Shown one piece after another: positions 1 through 10,313 of a DNA stretch of 64,000 nucleotides (the stretch's first letter is position 1; each line of letters begins with the position of its first letter). Source of the DNA: Diphasiastrum complanatum (taxonomy: Eukaryota > Streptophyta > Lycopodiopsida > Lycopodiales > Lycopodiaceae); contig MU832155.1 in the NCBI GenBank assembly GCA_029204225.1, positions 20,523 to 84,522 on the forward strand, written 5' to 3'. The translations under genes were made by a program, and so were the position numbers. The notes beneath the pieces were generated by a model. The model searched no databases, was not told the DNA's origin, and saw only the letters and a program-made list of their open reading frames with translations.

Positions 1-148
1 CATCCATTCTAGTTGAATGAGATCGTTGGTATATACAACGATTTTAGAATATTGTTGGTTGCACGCTTGCTAGAACAACGACTTGGTAGAGACAAGTCTT
101 GATAGTCCGTAGTGGAAGCAAATTACTAGAATGCTCACTCTGATACCA
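1..148 (-). mobile_element. Leader of a minus-strand copia element, cut by the window start
   Basis: This stretch matches 46795-46936, where the same leader lies between a copia gag start and its LTR. The tRNA-primer site at 138-148 reads as TGGTATCAGAG on the minus strand, the standard copia site for initiator-Met tRNA. The gag start codon would sit at about position 5, so almost all the coding part lies outside the window. Confidence 0.6.
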
Positions 149-480
149 TGTCAAAAATCGGTGGTATTAGTAGCGAAAGATTGAGCGAGTGGGCAGTAGG
201 ATAGGAAGCGCCACAGTCAGCAGCAGAACGTTCAAAATGAAGGAATAAAAAATGTGCAATGGAACAACAACTGAGTACAATCGCATGAAGTGAAAACTTC
301 AGCTAGCTACAGAATGAGAACTCTGATCATTGTGTGTAATAACAAATGCAATGGAACAATCTGAATGAATTGATAGAAACAATTATCAGATGTTTAGATA
401 TCAGAAGATTATTAGAATCGCTGAAGAAGCTTTTGGATGAAGATACATATCTTGATATACTACTCAAAATATCTATAATT
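149..480 (-). repeat. Copia LTR fragment, same family as 46937-47320
   Basis: It begins TGTCAAAAATCGG directly after the primer-binding site and aligns with the sequence from 46937 on. Shared landmarks are 'gagtgggcagtagg' and 'gatacatatcttgatatac'. The two copies part company at about 480, so the far end of the LTR is not defined. Confidence 0.6.
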
Positions 481-1057
481 GATATTATCTAAAATCATAA
501 TTTTTATATAAGTTTGATCGAAAGTGATTTTCAACTAGAGTAATACGAAGCCCTCACGGATATAATCTTTAAAATATGAGGATTTGTTCAATAAAACTTC
601 AAAATTATGTCATCCAACAAAGTTCATGGACCTAACATACTTTGAGTAATATTTTCCCAACATACATAAAGCTCAATAACGTGTTTCTATTTGCATATTT
701 TACGAAATAATGGCTTGACCTCTTGTGTTGTCATTGGCTCAATGAGAAAACTTACCATCATCATATCCCTCCAATGTGCCTCTAAACACACATTATTTAC
801 TCCATAATATGTAAAGAACTGAACATTAGCAAGGTTAACATGTGCTCGTGAGAATCTTCAAAAATTGTCCAATTCTATCCAAAAACTCCATAATTTCATA
901 TTGATAATGGCTGGATGAGAGGACAAGCTATAGTTTCCACTATATGCAACAAAGGATTTTAACATTATCAAACTTCATATGTAGTTGGGAGAATCTTTAT
1001 AAGGCCAACTAATACCCATTTTAAAGTTCTTTTCATGAATAAAATTTCACATCATCA
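480..1057 (+). repeat. Dispersed repeat X, copy 1 (lacks the MITE)
   Basis: This block is repeated in direct orientation near 51420-51820 plus 52430-52530 and near 54860-55180 plus 55766-55860. A shorter inverted copy lies near 47755-47950. At about 900 this copy reads straight through from 'ccataatttcat' into 'aatggctggatgag', whereas the other two direct copies have a roughly 0.6-kb foldback element there. It therefore shows the empty insertion site. I see no gene in it. Confidence 0.65.
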
Positions 1058-1558
1058 TTAAAAAATAAAAATAAAAAATGAAATTTTCACATATCTATAT
1101 GATTTCTCTCTCTCTCTCACCCTCACCCTCTCACCTCCCAATTGGGACGGAATTGCGTTTGGCGAGATTCGTGCTTCTCGAGTGCTGCAGTGGTACCAAA
1201 TTCGCCAACAACTCAACAACTCAAGTTCCATGTAGAAAGGGAGGCGCAAGCACCGCTGCAATCAGAAAGCCTAGATAATCCATCTCCACTTGGGATTTAC
1301 TGCTTCTAACACAAATACAATGTCCATGTTCACGAAGGCATCGTAGTATTTGCCTACTCCTCTGCTGGTTGGAGTAAGCACGGGCTGGACGGACAGCGTG
1401 GAGATGCTAACCGCTTGTATGCTAAATGATGGCAGCTTAGGGTGGATCTTGATGTAGATAGCCAGGGCAGCGGCGCCTAGGATGATGATTATGGTGCAGA
1501 TATTGCATTTAATCCATGCGATGCACCGACAAATGGAGTTGTTATAACAAAGAGACAT
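1058..1558 (-). pseudogene. NDR1/HIN1-like (LEA_2) protein, frameshifted remnant
   Basis: The first 95 codons (1558 down to 1271) have the layout of plant NHL proteins: a Cys-rich cytoplasmic start, one hydrophobic membrane anchor at about residues 20-37, then a stretch 'PKLPSFSIQAVSIS' typical of the start of the LEA_2 domain and a later 'VLEAVNP'. The frame then stops just where NHL proteins continue with NPN. The LEA_2-like 'LPFY' motif reappears in another frame at about 1230, so at least one frameshift separates the halves. Intact family members run to about 200-250 residues; this remnant cannot give a full LEA_2 domain. Family members sit at the plasma membrane and some act in defence signalling. 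Assignment is by motif only. Confidence 0.5.
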
Positions 1559-2439
1559 GCTTGCATATAAAAAATCGAAAAAGCTAATCTGTTGTTTGGC
1601 TTAGAGTTGGAAAATGTGGCTGATGATCACGCTTCTTCTACAAGAAAAGTATGTTGCCATCCCCATCGCTTGTAGCTTTGGCTGTCCAAGTTTCTTTACT
1701 ATCTTATGGAGTCCTGAATTCACAAACCATTTGATTGGATTTCTAAAGCTTTATATGATTTTGCTATGATCGAAGTCATAGCAAAATTAAATGCTGATAT
1801 AATAAAATAAAATAAAAAACTAAGGCTCCCACAAAACAATTAGTTCAAAGCAGCGAATTGTCCCAGCTATTTTAAGCTGAAAAGAAGATAGTTATGTGTG
1901 TAAATTGATGCAAAGAGCTATCCACCAAACAAATTCAGTCTGTTTTTCACGTGTACTTTTGTATGTCATATTTTTCTCTAGAAATTTGTTGTGTCATTCA
2001 TAGTTAGCAACAATGGGTGCGTTCCGGGTGCATTGCTGGCCTGAACTTAAGTGTCAACAGTTGTTTGTAATGATTACTAAACACGACAGATATTCAATTT
2101 TGTCTGTCAACAGGCCATGACCCTATAATGAGTAATCCCGCTTTTAGTTTTTAGTTTTAATGGGTTAGATTTTTAGAGGATGGGATCTTTCATAGAAGGA
2201 ACTTCCTGTTTTTATTAATAAAAGATGGGGAAACTCATCTAAGTACAAAGGAATGCATGTAGAAAGTGTAAAGGTCATAAGGCGAATTGAGATATTGTAC
2301 AACTATAACAAAGCAACAATCTCACAAAGTATCTACATAAAGCCTACTGCTTGATGTAAGTCGCTAGTTAAAATCAACTTGATGTAAGTCGCTAGTTAGA
2401 ATCAACGCAAGCTTTCAATAACTAGCACATAGTAATAAG
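1559..2439. other. Non-coding stretch, no recognisable feature
   Basis: AT-rich sequence with no credible ORF, repeat partner or RNA gene that I could find. A short direct repeat, 'cttgatgtaagtcgctagtta', occurs near 2350 and 2380. Confidence 0.5.
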
Positions 2440-3490
2440 ACTCATTTGTTTCCTACAAAGAAAGTTGGTTGTAGTTTTTAGCCAATAAAATAAGGAGCCC
2501 TCGTTGATGAGACCTTAAAATAAAAGCTCTGCTGGATGGATTCAAAAAAACTATTGTGATAGAACATAAAATTATCATATGAGGATGATATATTTATGTA
2601 GCATAATTTTAAGATAATACTTTTGAAGCACACATTAAGCTAAATAATGTATGTTTATTGGCACATTATGAGATATAGTGGCTAGAAGGAAAACCTCGCT
2701 ATTGTTTATCTAGAATGAGATTCTAAACACAAAATATTTGGTTCATAATAAATAATAATAATCCAACATAGTACATCAATTTGAATGACACCACTCGGAA
2801 TTAGTCCACAAGTGGTCACATGTTTCTTCTTAATTCTTCATACTTGTGTTCACAAGTCCATATTCTATTAGAGTTGGAATGGTGATTTACCATTCATTTT
2901 TTGGAATTTGATCTAAATTATCTGATAAGCTTTTTTCTTTCTCTACTAAGTCCACTCGATAGTGACTGGAAACTATGAATGAGCACAAACAATTCTTGCT
3001 ATTTGTAGTTGTTATTTTTGAATTTTTGACAAATTCTGGTCTATTCAGATCATTAAAAACACCTTTCTTCAACATAAATTATTATCTTGGAACTTTACAT
3101 TACAACTACAAATTATTTTATACGCCATAAATTTTTAAGTTTTTATGAGGTGTAATGTGCTATTCCGAAATCTTTATGGACATTTTATGAGCTGTAAAAT
3201 ACTTATGAAAAGTTTTATGGACTTCAAGATTTTGTAATGTGTCACACGTAGCTTTCACAAATGACAATCTACTTTACATGTTATTTTACGTAATTATTTC
3301 ATAAAAGATTTCATGCACATGCACAAAGCTTAAAGTGTATTGCACTTCAAACATATGAAATAAAATGCCAACAAGATCCTTCACTTCTAGTTAATAGATT
3401 CTCTACTTATTAAGGAAGGAGCTGAGTAGATAACATTCTACTAGGGCTTTTGCCATTGCAAATTGGATAGTTTGGCTTTTTTGACATGAA
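2440..3490 (+). repeat. Segmental duplication, copy A (partners at 48.7-49.5 and 61.8-62.1 kb)
   Basis: Phrases such as 'aggagccctcgttgatga', 'catcaatttga' and 'gatttcatgcacatgcac' recur in order from 48760 to 49450. The last part also recurs at 61920-62110. Copy A diverges at about 3490, before the ginkbilobin-like gene that follows in copies B and C. A short minus frame (2887-3075) shares the peptide YRVD.VEKEKSL.DNLDQIPK with 48992-49240, but it is too short and too decayed to call a gene. Confidence 0.65.
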
Positions 3491-3882
3491 CATGATGAAA
3501 GATAATTTTTAAATACATAATCCAACTCTCATTGAGATTTAGATGGATTGCTAATTTCTTGCATGTGATGCTAGAAATGAGGCTAATAACTCATTAGAGT
3601 AACTGCAGTATTCTGGATTGAGTTATAATTGTCTGAAACTTGATGGATCTCCTAGAGATTTTAGTTGATTGTATTGTTGTATTCTAGAATATTTTATATT
3701 AGTACCACGAAACACTATTATCTATAAGAAATTGTGGATAAGATTTAGACTATCAAAACAATGAAATTTATTTAGCTTTTGGACTTGATCTATGAAATAA
3801 TGTGATTAAATGCAAGCCCTATCAACTAGCAAAGGTCGAACGCCTTAAGCCTGGGATTCCTTGGCCCCACGGTTGTGCCATA
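3491..3882. other. Unique sequence left of copia-1
   Basis: AT-rich, with no ORF or repeat match found. It is not copia-2 sequence, although copia-1's other flank is, so it is not the expected partner flank. Confidence 0.5.
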
Positions 3883-4537
3883 TGTGAAAAATACAGATCC
3901 TAAGTGGATCTAAACTCCAAGATCATTGGCTTGAATGCTTGCACTCCAAACTACATAAGCTAGGAATTGGCAACACATTCTATGCTACCTAGAATGCAAA
4001 GAACTTGATCAAAAAGCATTTATCACAAATGGAAACTTCCATAAACATCAAGTGCGGCCCAAAATAGCATTATACAGTCCATAATACATCAGCCTATCAC
4101 TTTTGGGAAGCACCTAAGATCATACACAATAGCTTGAAGACAATACACACAACAATGCTCTCAATGGAGGAAGAAACAATGACAATGATCTATTGATCTC
4201 AATGAAGCATACAAAAGGTTTCTCCAACCTGTTCTCCACGACTTCCCTACTATTTATGGATGAGGAAGATGACTCTCTCTCCTCTCTCTAGAAGGTACTT
4301 GACCCTAGATATTCCCTATATAGGAAAAATAGCTAAAAATGGCTTATATGACCAAAATACATCAAAATGGTCTCATTTTGAAGGGTATGAAGTTTGACAC
4401 TTCATCATACTGAAAAAATACAGTAAATAAAAACATTGTGGCCTGGTTCACACGTGTGAAACTCCAGAACCAAAACTATTTACAATTTTAGCCAATTTAG
4501 GCCTCAAACTAGCTAGGAAATGTTGACAATTTTCACA
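3883..4537 (-). repeat. Copia-1 3' LTR
   Basis: 655 bp, TG...CA ends. It carries a palindromic TATA box, CCTATATAGG, at 4315-4324 and the 14-bp palindrome TTCACACGTGTGAA at 4447-4460. On the minus strand the palindrome lies upstream of the TATA box, inside U3, where a promoter element is expected. Confidence 0.95.
4447..4460. promoter_or_regulatory. G-box palindrome TTCACACGTGTGAA in the copia-1 U3
   Basis: A perfect 14-bp palindrome around CACGTG, the core bound by plant bHLH and bZIP factors. It lies about 125 bp upstream of the LTR TATA box in the direction of transcription. An identical copy sits in the other LTR at 10223-10236. Binding is inferred from the motif. Confidence 0.6.
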
Positions 4538-7500
4538 CTCCCTCTTCAACATTGGATGCTAGTTTCAACATAGTCTTTGAGCACATTCCAAGATTAGATC
4601 TATGCATTAAATATAGGTCCTTTCCCAATGGTTTGGTGAAGATATCAGCCACACACTCCTTTGAAGAGACATGTTGAAGCTCCACCTCTTTGGCAATGAC
4701 TTGATCTCTCACAAAATGGTGAGCAATCTCAATGTGCTTGCTCCTTGCATGAAAAACAGGATTGCTTGCCAAGCTTTGGGCTGAAAGGTTATCACAAAGT
4801 ATGATTGGAGTCTTCTCTGGTTCCAGCAAGTGAAGATCCAATAACATCCTCTTGATCCAAAGAATCTCCTTGGTGCATGTTGTTAATGCCTTGTACTCGG
4901 CTTCGGTGGAAGATAGAGAGATAGTTGGTTGCTTCTTTGATAGCCATGAGACCACTCCATCTCCAAGATAGATTGCAAAGGCACTTGTTGACTTCCTATC
5001 CATTTGATCACCTGCAAAATCTGAATCTGAAAATCCACAAAGGTTAGGTGTAGTACCTCCATACAAGATGCCAAAATCTCTAGATCCCGAGATGTATCTA
5101 AGTACTCTCTTTCCTAGCTTCCAATGAGCCTCACTAGGATCTTGCATAAATTGACTTAGTTTACCAACCACAAAGCTTAGATCAGGTCTTGTGATGGTTA
5201 ACCATATAAGAGATCCTATTAGCTTTCTATAGAGAGTAATGTCCTTGAAGGATCTTTCATTACTTCTTGTAGTTAGCTTTACATTTGATTCCATAGGAGT
5301 AGAAACAACTTTACAATCTTCCATATGAAACCTTTTTAGAATAGAGTTAACATACTTTTCTTGACATATGAATGTAGATTTAGAAGTTCTAATAATCTCT
5401 ATTCCTAAGATATAATGAAGTTTACCAAGATCTTGAATTTCAAACTCTCTTTTGAGTGCCATCTTGATTTCATCTATATCTAGATTGTTACCACCACTTA
5501 AGATAATGTCATCAACATAGATCAAAAGTAAAGTGATATCATTTTCATTCAATCTAAAGTAGAGAGAATGATCATACTCACTCATAACAAAGTTTTGAGA
5601 AAGTAAGAAGGAATTGAGCTTAGCATACCAACTCCTTGGTGCTTGCTTTAGCCCATACAAACTCTTTTGGAGATAGCACACATGATTAGGCTCATCATGT
5701 GAAACATAGCCCTCGGGTTGCTCCATGTAAATATCTTCTTCAAGATCACCATTCAAGAAGGCATTAGTAACATCCATTTGCCACATATCCCAATCATAAA
5801 GAGTTGCAAGAGAGATTAGGATTCGAATAGTTACCATCTTTGCCACGGGTGCAAAGGTCTCATCATAGTCAATACCATATTCTTGAGCATACCCCTTTGC
5901 CACCAACCTTGCCTTGTACTTGTTGATTGATCCATCTTGATTTGTCTTGATCTTGAAGATCCACTTACAACCAATTGCCTTCTTGTCCTTTGGAAGCTTT
6001 ACCAACCTCCATGTGTTGCTTTTGATGAGTGCTTGATGCTCATGATCCATGGCTTGGATCCATTCCTTCTTTTGAATTGCTTCACCTACACAAGTTGGTT
6101 CATCAAAAGAGGTAAGAAAAGCAAAGTTAGAGTTGTCCACCACTTGCTTTCCTTTTTCATCATAGGTTAGCCTTGATGGCTTAGCCCTTTGCCTTTGAGT
6201 CTTCCTTGAAGTTTGCTTTGGAGTGGCATCTCCATCTTCATCCAAGACATCTTGCACATCATGATGATTAGTAGGCACATCAACATCAACATCAACAACA
6301 TTGGAAACATTCTCTTCATGAAAGATGACATCCCTACTTATGACAACTTTCTTTGTAGAAGGAATGTACACTTTGTAAGCCTTGCTTACTTCACTATAGC
6401 CAACAAACACACCCTTCTTTGATGAAGGATCTTCTTTAGTTCTATCATCAAGTGTGATATTGACAAAACATGTACATCCAAAGATCCTACAATGCTTGAC
6501 ACTCGGCCTTCTACCATAAAGAACCTCATGAGGAGTTTTACCATCCAAGGAAGCACTTGTCCATCTATTACATAGATAGTTAGCACATGCTAAAGCTTCC
6601 CCCCAAAAAGACTTAGCAAGATTAGCATGTAGTCTCATTGCCTTGGCACATTCACAAAGGGTTCTATTCTTCCTCTCGGCCACTCCATTCTGTTGTGGAG
6701 TCCTAGGACTAGACATCTCCCTCTTAATCCCATGTGCTATACAAAAGTCTTTGAACCTATTTGAGGTGTATTCCCCTCCATTATCAGATCTTAAGCATTT
6801 GATCTTTGTATTGAATTGGTTTTCCATTTCATTCTTGAACTTGACAAATGCAGCAAACACTTCATCCTTACTTTTAAGAAGATAGATCCAAGTATACCTA
6901 CTAAAGTCATCAATGAAAGTTGCATACATCTTTGCCCCACCATTGCTAGTTGTACTAGAAGAATGAATATCAGAATGCACAAGTTGAAAAGCTTCTTTAG
7001 ATCTAGAAGTAGATCTAGAATAAGCAAGTCTATGAGATTTGGACAAGGCACAATGTTCACAAACACTATTGTTTGCAACAAGACTTTTAGGGAGACCAAG
7101 AACAAGCTCTTTCTTTGCCATTACCTCCAAAGATTTGAAGTTGGGATGGCCCAACCTCTTGTGCCAAACTTCTTGGTTTGTCAATTGCTCCCTAGCCATA
7201 CATCCTTCATGATTAGAGATCACACATGCATCAAGCTTGAAAAGTTTACCATGCCTCCTACCTTGAGCAATCAAGGATCCACATTTACTTATCAAACATG
7301 CATCTCCAATGAACTCCACATCAAGTCCTTTGTCAATCATTTGACTTACACTAAGCAAATTCTTAGTGATTGAAGGAATGTACAAAACATTTTCAAGATT
7401 TGCTTTCCTATTTGTTGAAAGGGAAATAGGAATAGTGCCTATGCCTTTGATGTCACATTGACCATCATTTGCAGTGTAGATGATGTTACCTTCTCCCTCA

Positions 7501-8486
7501 TAAGACAATAAGGATGTAAAGTATTCCTTATGTCTTGTCATGTGAGATGAGGCTCCACTATCAATCCACCAAGGATCATTATCATCTATGTTGGCTAACA
7601 AACTTGAAGTCATAACAAGTGATTCACATGTGTTATGTTCTTCCTCATCTATTGTAAGATTTCCTTGCCTCTCTCCTTGCTCTCTTTTCTTCTTATAACA
7701 TTCATTTGCAAAATGACCTTTTATCCCACAATAAAAGCACTTGAACTTTGACTTATTGTTCTTAGTAGAAGAGGAAGAGGAAGAGTGATCATCATGATCA
7801 AAGTTACCACCTTTGGACCATTTCCCTTTGCCTTTACCTTTGCCCTTGAATTTGCCTTTTGTGAAGAAAGCCTCTTCACCTCCACCTTGCAAGGATGCAC
7901 CATCAAGCTTTGATTGCAACCTATGTTCTTCAGCCAATAAGATTTCTTGCAAGTCAACCACACTTGGCAAGACTCTTTGAATGGCAAAACTTTGCACAAG
8001 GTTAGCATGTTCATTTAGCAAACCATTCAACATAACTTGGACTATTTCACCATCTTTTATGTTCTCATCAATGCATGCTAAATCATCACTTAGGGACTTA
8101 ACTCTCAAGATAAATGCATGAGCACTTTCACCCTCTCTTTGCCTACTAGAAAATATTTGTCTCCTTAGGGTCAATACCCTAGATGTGGACTTTGATTCAA
8201 AGAGCTTCTTTAAGGCATTCCATGCCTCACTTGCACTTTGACACTTTCCAACTTCCTTGAGAAGTTCATTTGTAACATTCATTTTAATGATATGAAGAGC
8301 CCTTTTGGCCTTCTTATCAAACCTTTGTTGCTCTTGAAGTGTGAGAGGTCTCTCTTCAATTTCTGCAACTATGTCCATGAGTTCATTCAACTCAAGTAAG
8401 GACTCCATCCTCACTTTCCAAGTAGAGTAGTTTGATGAACTCAACCTTTCACTAGACTCTAGCATGATCCCACCATTGGAAGCCAT
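4533..8486 (-). CDS. Copia-1 gag-pol polyprotein (1317 aa)
   Basis: One ORF encodes all the proteins needed to copy and insert the element. Order: gag core (about 1-200), a basic GK-rich stretch, zinc knuckle CFYCGIKGHFANEC (250-263), aspartic protease with DSGAS (from 309), GAG-pre-integrase region with WHKRLGHP and a Cys pair (about 440-485), and integrase core with D506, D568 and E604. Reverse transcriptase follows (about 825-1070; VTNAFLNG and YVDD at 990-993), then RNase H (about 1150-1285; SDSDFAGD, STEAEY and a CDN motif). Length is normal for copia. The stop codon lies just inside the 3' LTR. The ATG at 8486 is the first in frame and begins the conserved gag start also seen in the three related elements here. 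No frameshift or stop breaks it, unlike all other copia ORFs in this window. Confidence 0.95.
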   Translation of the reverse strand: MASNGGIMLESSERLSSSNYSTWKVRMESLLELNELMDIVAEIEERPLTLQEQQRFDKKAKRALHIIKMNVTNELLKEVGKCQSASEAWNALKKLFESKSTSRVLTLRRQIFSSRQREGESAHAFILRVKSLSDDLACIDENIKDGEIVQVMLNGLLNEHANLVQSFAIQRVLPSVVDLQEILLAEEHRLQSKLDGASLQGGGEEAFFTKGKFKGKGKGKGKWSKGGNFDHDDHSSSSSSTKNNKSKFKCFYCGIKGHFANECYKKKREQGERQGNLTIDEEEHNTCESLVMTSSLLANIDDNDPWWIDSGASSHMTRHKEYFTSLLSYEGEGNIIYTANDGQCDIKGIGTIPISLSTNRKANLENVLYIPSITKNLLSVSQMIDKGLDVEFIGDACLISKCGSLIAQGRRHGKLFKLDACVISNHEGCMAREQLTNQEVWHKRLGHPNFKSLEVMAKKELVLGLPKSLVANNSVCEHCALSKSHRLAYSRSTSRSKEAFQLVHSDIHSSSTTSNGGAKMYATFIDDFSRYTWIYLLKSKDEVFAAFVKFKNEMENQFNTKIKCLRSDNGGEYTSNRFKDFCIAHGIKREMSSPRTPQQNGVAERKNRTLCECAKAMRLHANLAKSFWGEALACANYLCNRWTSASLDGKTPHEVLYGRRPSVKHCRIFGCTCFVNITLDDRTKEDPSSKKGVFVGYSEVSKAYKVYIPSTKKVVISRDVIFHEENVSNVVDVDVDVPTNHHDVQDVLDEDGDATPKQTSRKTQRQRAKPSRLTYDEKGKQVVDNSNFAFLTSFDEPTCVGEAIQKKEWIQAMDHEHQALIKSNTWRLVKLPKDKKAIGCKWIFKIKTNQDGSINKYKARLVAKGYAQEYGIDYDETFAPVAKMVTIRILISLATLYDWDMWQMDVTNAFLNGDLEEDIYMEQPEGYVSHDEPNHVCYLQKSLYGLKQAPRSWYAKLNSFLLSQNFVMSEYDHSLYFRLNENDITLLLIYVDDIILSGGNNLDIDEIKMALKREFEIQDLGKLHYILGIEIIRTSKSTFICQEKYVNSILKRFHMEDCKVVSTPMESNVKLTTRSNERSFKDITLYRKLIGSLIWLTITRPDLSFVVGKLSQFMQDPSEAHWKLGKRVLRYISGSRDFGILYGGTTPNLCGFSDSDFAGDQMDRKSTSAFAIYLGDGVVSWLSKKQPTISLSSTEAEYKALTTCTKEILWIKRMLLDLHLLEPEKTPIILCDNLSAQSLASNPVFHARSKHIEIAHHFVRDQVIAKEVELQHVSSKECVADIFTKPLGKDLYLMHRSNLGMCSKTMLKLASNVEEGV
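4538..4548 (-). other. Copia-1 polypurine tract
   Basis: On the minus strand this reads GAAGAGGGAG immediately before the 3' LTR start TGTGAAAA. That is the position and composition of the plus-strand DNA primer. Confidence 0.8.
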
Positions 8487-9646
8487 GATTCTAATGTTTC
8501 TTCAACTTTTAGGTTCTGTCCTAAAGCACTTAGCACTCACTTTTCTCTCAACAAATGATAGATAAAGAGATCTATGAAGATTTAGGACCCTAAAACACTT
8601 CTATCTTGAACCTAGATGGTTTCCAAGCATAGAAAGGAAGATTGAAACACATGCAACACTTTGCACACACTAAGAATGGATTACAAAATCAAACCAACCT
8701 GAACACACTCTTGCTTAAGCTCTCAAACTTTCCAGCAAGTGACCAAATCAAGTTATGGTGTGAAGAGTTACTTGCATTCTTAGAAAATACCCAAAACTAG
8801 GATGCCAAGATTACCTAGTAATGAACAAACTTGATCAACATATGATCAACACACTAAGATATTGATTCAACCTGTAAAACCACATGTAAACCACACTTCT
8901 AAAAGTTTATAAACTCCAGCAAGTGATAAATACAAGATTTAGAGGTGAATGAATGAGCACACTTAGTGAATCACAAGACTAGCTTCACTATCTTGTCAAA
9001 TCTTGGTGTTTAGATGTAGATCTAAGATCACTTCACATGAGAATGTTCCTCAACCTGTTAAGAACCTGAAAACACACTTGCATAATGGTTAACACCTTCC
9101 AGCAAATGCTCCAATCAAATTACATAAGGAGAGTTACTTACATGCTCAACAAAGTACACCAAAAATTATGCCAAAATTGATGACAATCTTTACAATATGC
9201 TCTTCACAATGGAGCTTACAATATGTTCACCCAAAAAAGGGGATCTTTCATCCAAATGGGAGCTTTGCTCAGCCTTTAGGAGAATTACAACTCACTCAAA
9301 AGAGCATTTGTCATCCACTTAAGGAGAAGTTTCATCCACTTAAGGAGAGTGTTCATCCAAGAATGGAGATTGTCAACAATAGGATTGAAAAGAACATTGT
9401 TAGTATTGAATATGCACAAGCCTCACAATCACAAATGATTAGGTGTTATGATCTGATCCAAAATAGTTTCTTTTCAGCCTCTGATCTTCAATAGACCTGA
9501 AATATGCTTTTGATCCACAAGTTCAACTCACAAAACAAAGGTTAGTAAGATTTGATCAACAAAGCAATGCAAAATCATGCTAGAACTTGATCAAACATCC
9601 AAATATCACCAAAAATGGAATACTTACTGTAAATAGAAGCCAACCA
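8487..9646 (-). other. Copia-1 untranslated leader with about 185-bp degenerate repeats
   Basis: There is no gene here. The phrase TCCAGCAARTG occurs near 8729, 8915 and 9097, about 182-186 bp apart, each preceded by a 'caacctg' phrase. This indicates a three-copy, diverged tandem repeat. A plus-strand ORF at 9168-9494 is low-complexity (repeated HPLKE/HPK peptides) and is not counted as a gene. Confidence 0.6.
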
Positions 9647-9658
9647 GCTCTGATACCA
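9647..9658 (-). other. Copia-1 primer-binding site (initiator-Met tRNA)
   Basis: Minus-strand TGGTATCAGAGC, directly adjoining the 5' LTR, is the canonical copia site for the 3' end of initiator-Met tRNA. Confidence 0.9.
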
Positions 9659-10313
9659 TGTGAAAAATACAGATCCTAAGTGGATCTAAACTCCAAGATC
9701 ATTGGCTTGAATGCTTGCACTCCAAACTACATAAGCTAGGAATTGGCAACACATTCTATGCTACCTAGAATGCAAAGAACTTGATCAAAAAGCATTTATC
9801 ACAAATGGAAACTTCCATAAACATCAAGTGCGGCCCAAAATAGCATTATACAGTCCATAATACATCAGCCTATCACTTTTGGAAAGCACCTAAGATCATA
9901 CACAATAGCTTGAAGACAATACACACAACAATGCTCTCAATGGAGGAAGAAACAATGACAATGATCTATTGATCTCAATGAAGCATACAAAAGGTTTCTC
10001 CAACCTGTTCTCCACGACTTCCCTACTATTTATGGATGAGGAAGATGACTCTCTCTCGTCTCTCTAGAAGGTACTTGACCCTAGATATTCCCTATATAGG
10101 AAAAATAGCTAAAAATGGCTTATATGACCAAAATACATCAAAATGGTCTCATTTTGAAGGGTATGAAGTTTGACACTTCATCATACTGAAAAAATACAGT
10201 AAATAAAAACATTGTGGCCTGGTTCACACGTGTGAAACTCCAGAACCAAAACTATTTACAATTTTAGCCAATTTAGGCCTCAAACTAGCTAGGAAATGTT
10301 GACAATTTTCACA
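9659..10313 (-). repeat. Copia-1 5' LTR
   Basis: 655 bp, identical to the 3' LTR except for two substitutions (around 4107/9883 and 4281/10057). TATA palindrome at 10091-10100 and G-box palindrome at 10223-10236. Confidence 0.95.

Larger units (their letters stand above)
3883..10313 (-). mobile_element. Copia-1: near-intact Ty1/copia LTR retrotransposon (6.4 kb)
   Basis: Two 655-bp LTRs (3883-4537 and 9659-10313) begin TGTGAAAAATAC and end CAATTTTCACA. They differ at only two positions by my reading, so the insertion is recent. Between them are, in minus-strand order, a primer-binding site, a 1.15-kb leader, one uninterrupted gag-pol ORF and a polypurine tract. All parts needed for an autonomous element are present. 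The flanking five bases do not match (CCATA left, GTTTC right), so there is no target-site duplication. The right flank is copia-2 coding sequence and the left flank is not. Confidence 0.95.

Noticed and set aside
138-148. Possible tRNA-Met gene from the primer-site match
   Set aside because: Only the 3'-terminal complement is present; no cloverleaf. All such matches are retroelement primer-binding sites.
6816-7373. 185-residue plus ORF inside copia-1
   Set aside because: Shadow on the opposite strand of the gag-pol ORF.
9168-9494. 108-residue plus ORF in the copia-1 leader
   Set aside because: Antisense to the element, low-complexity HPK/HPLKE repeats, no domain.
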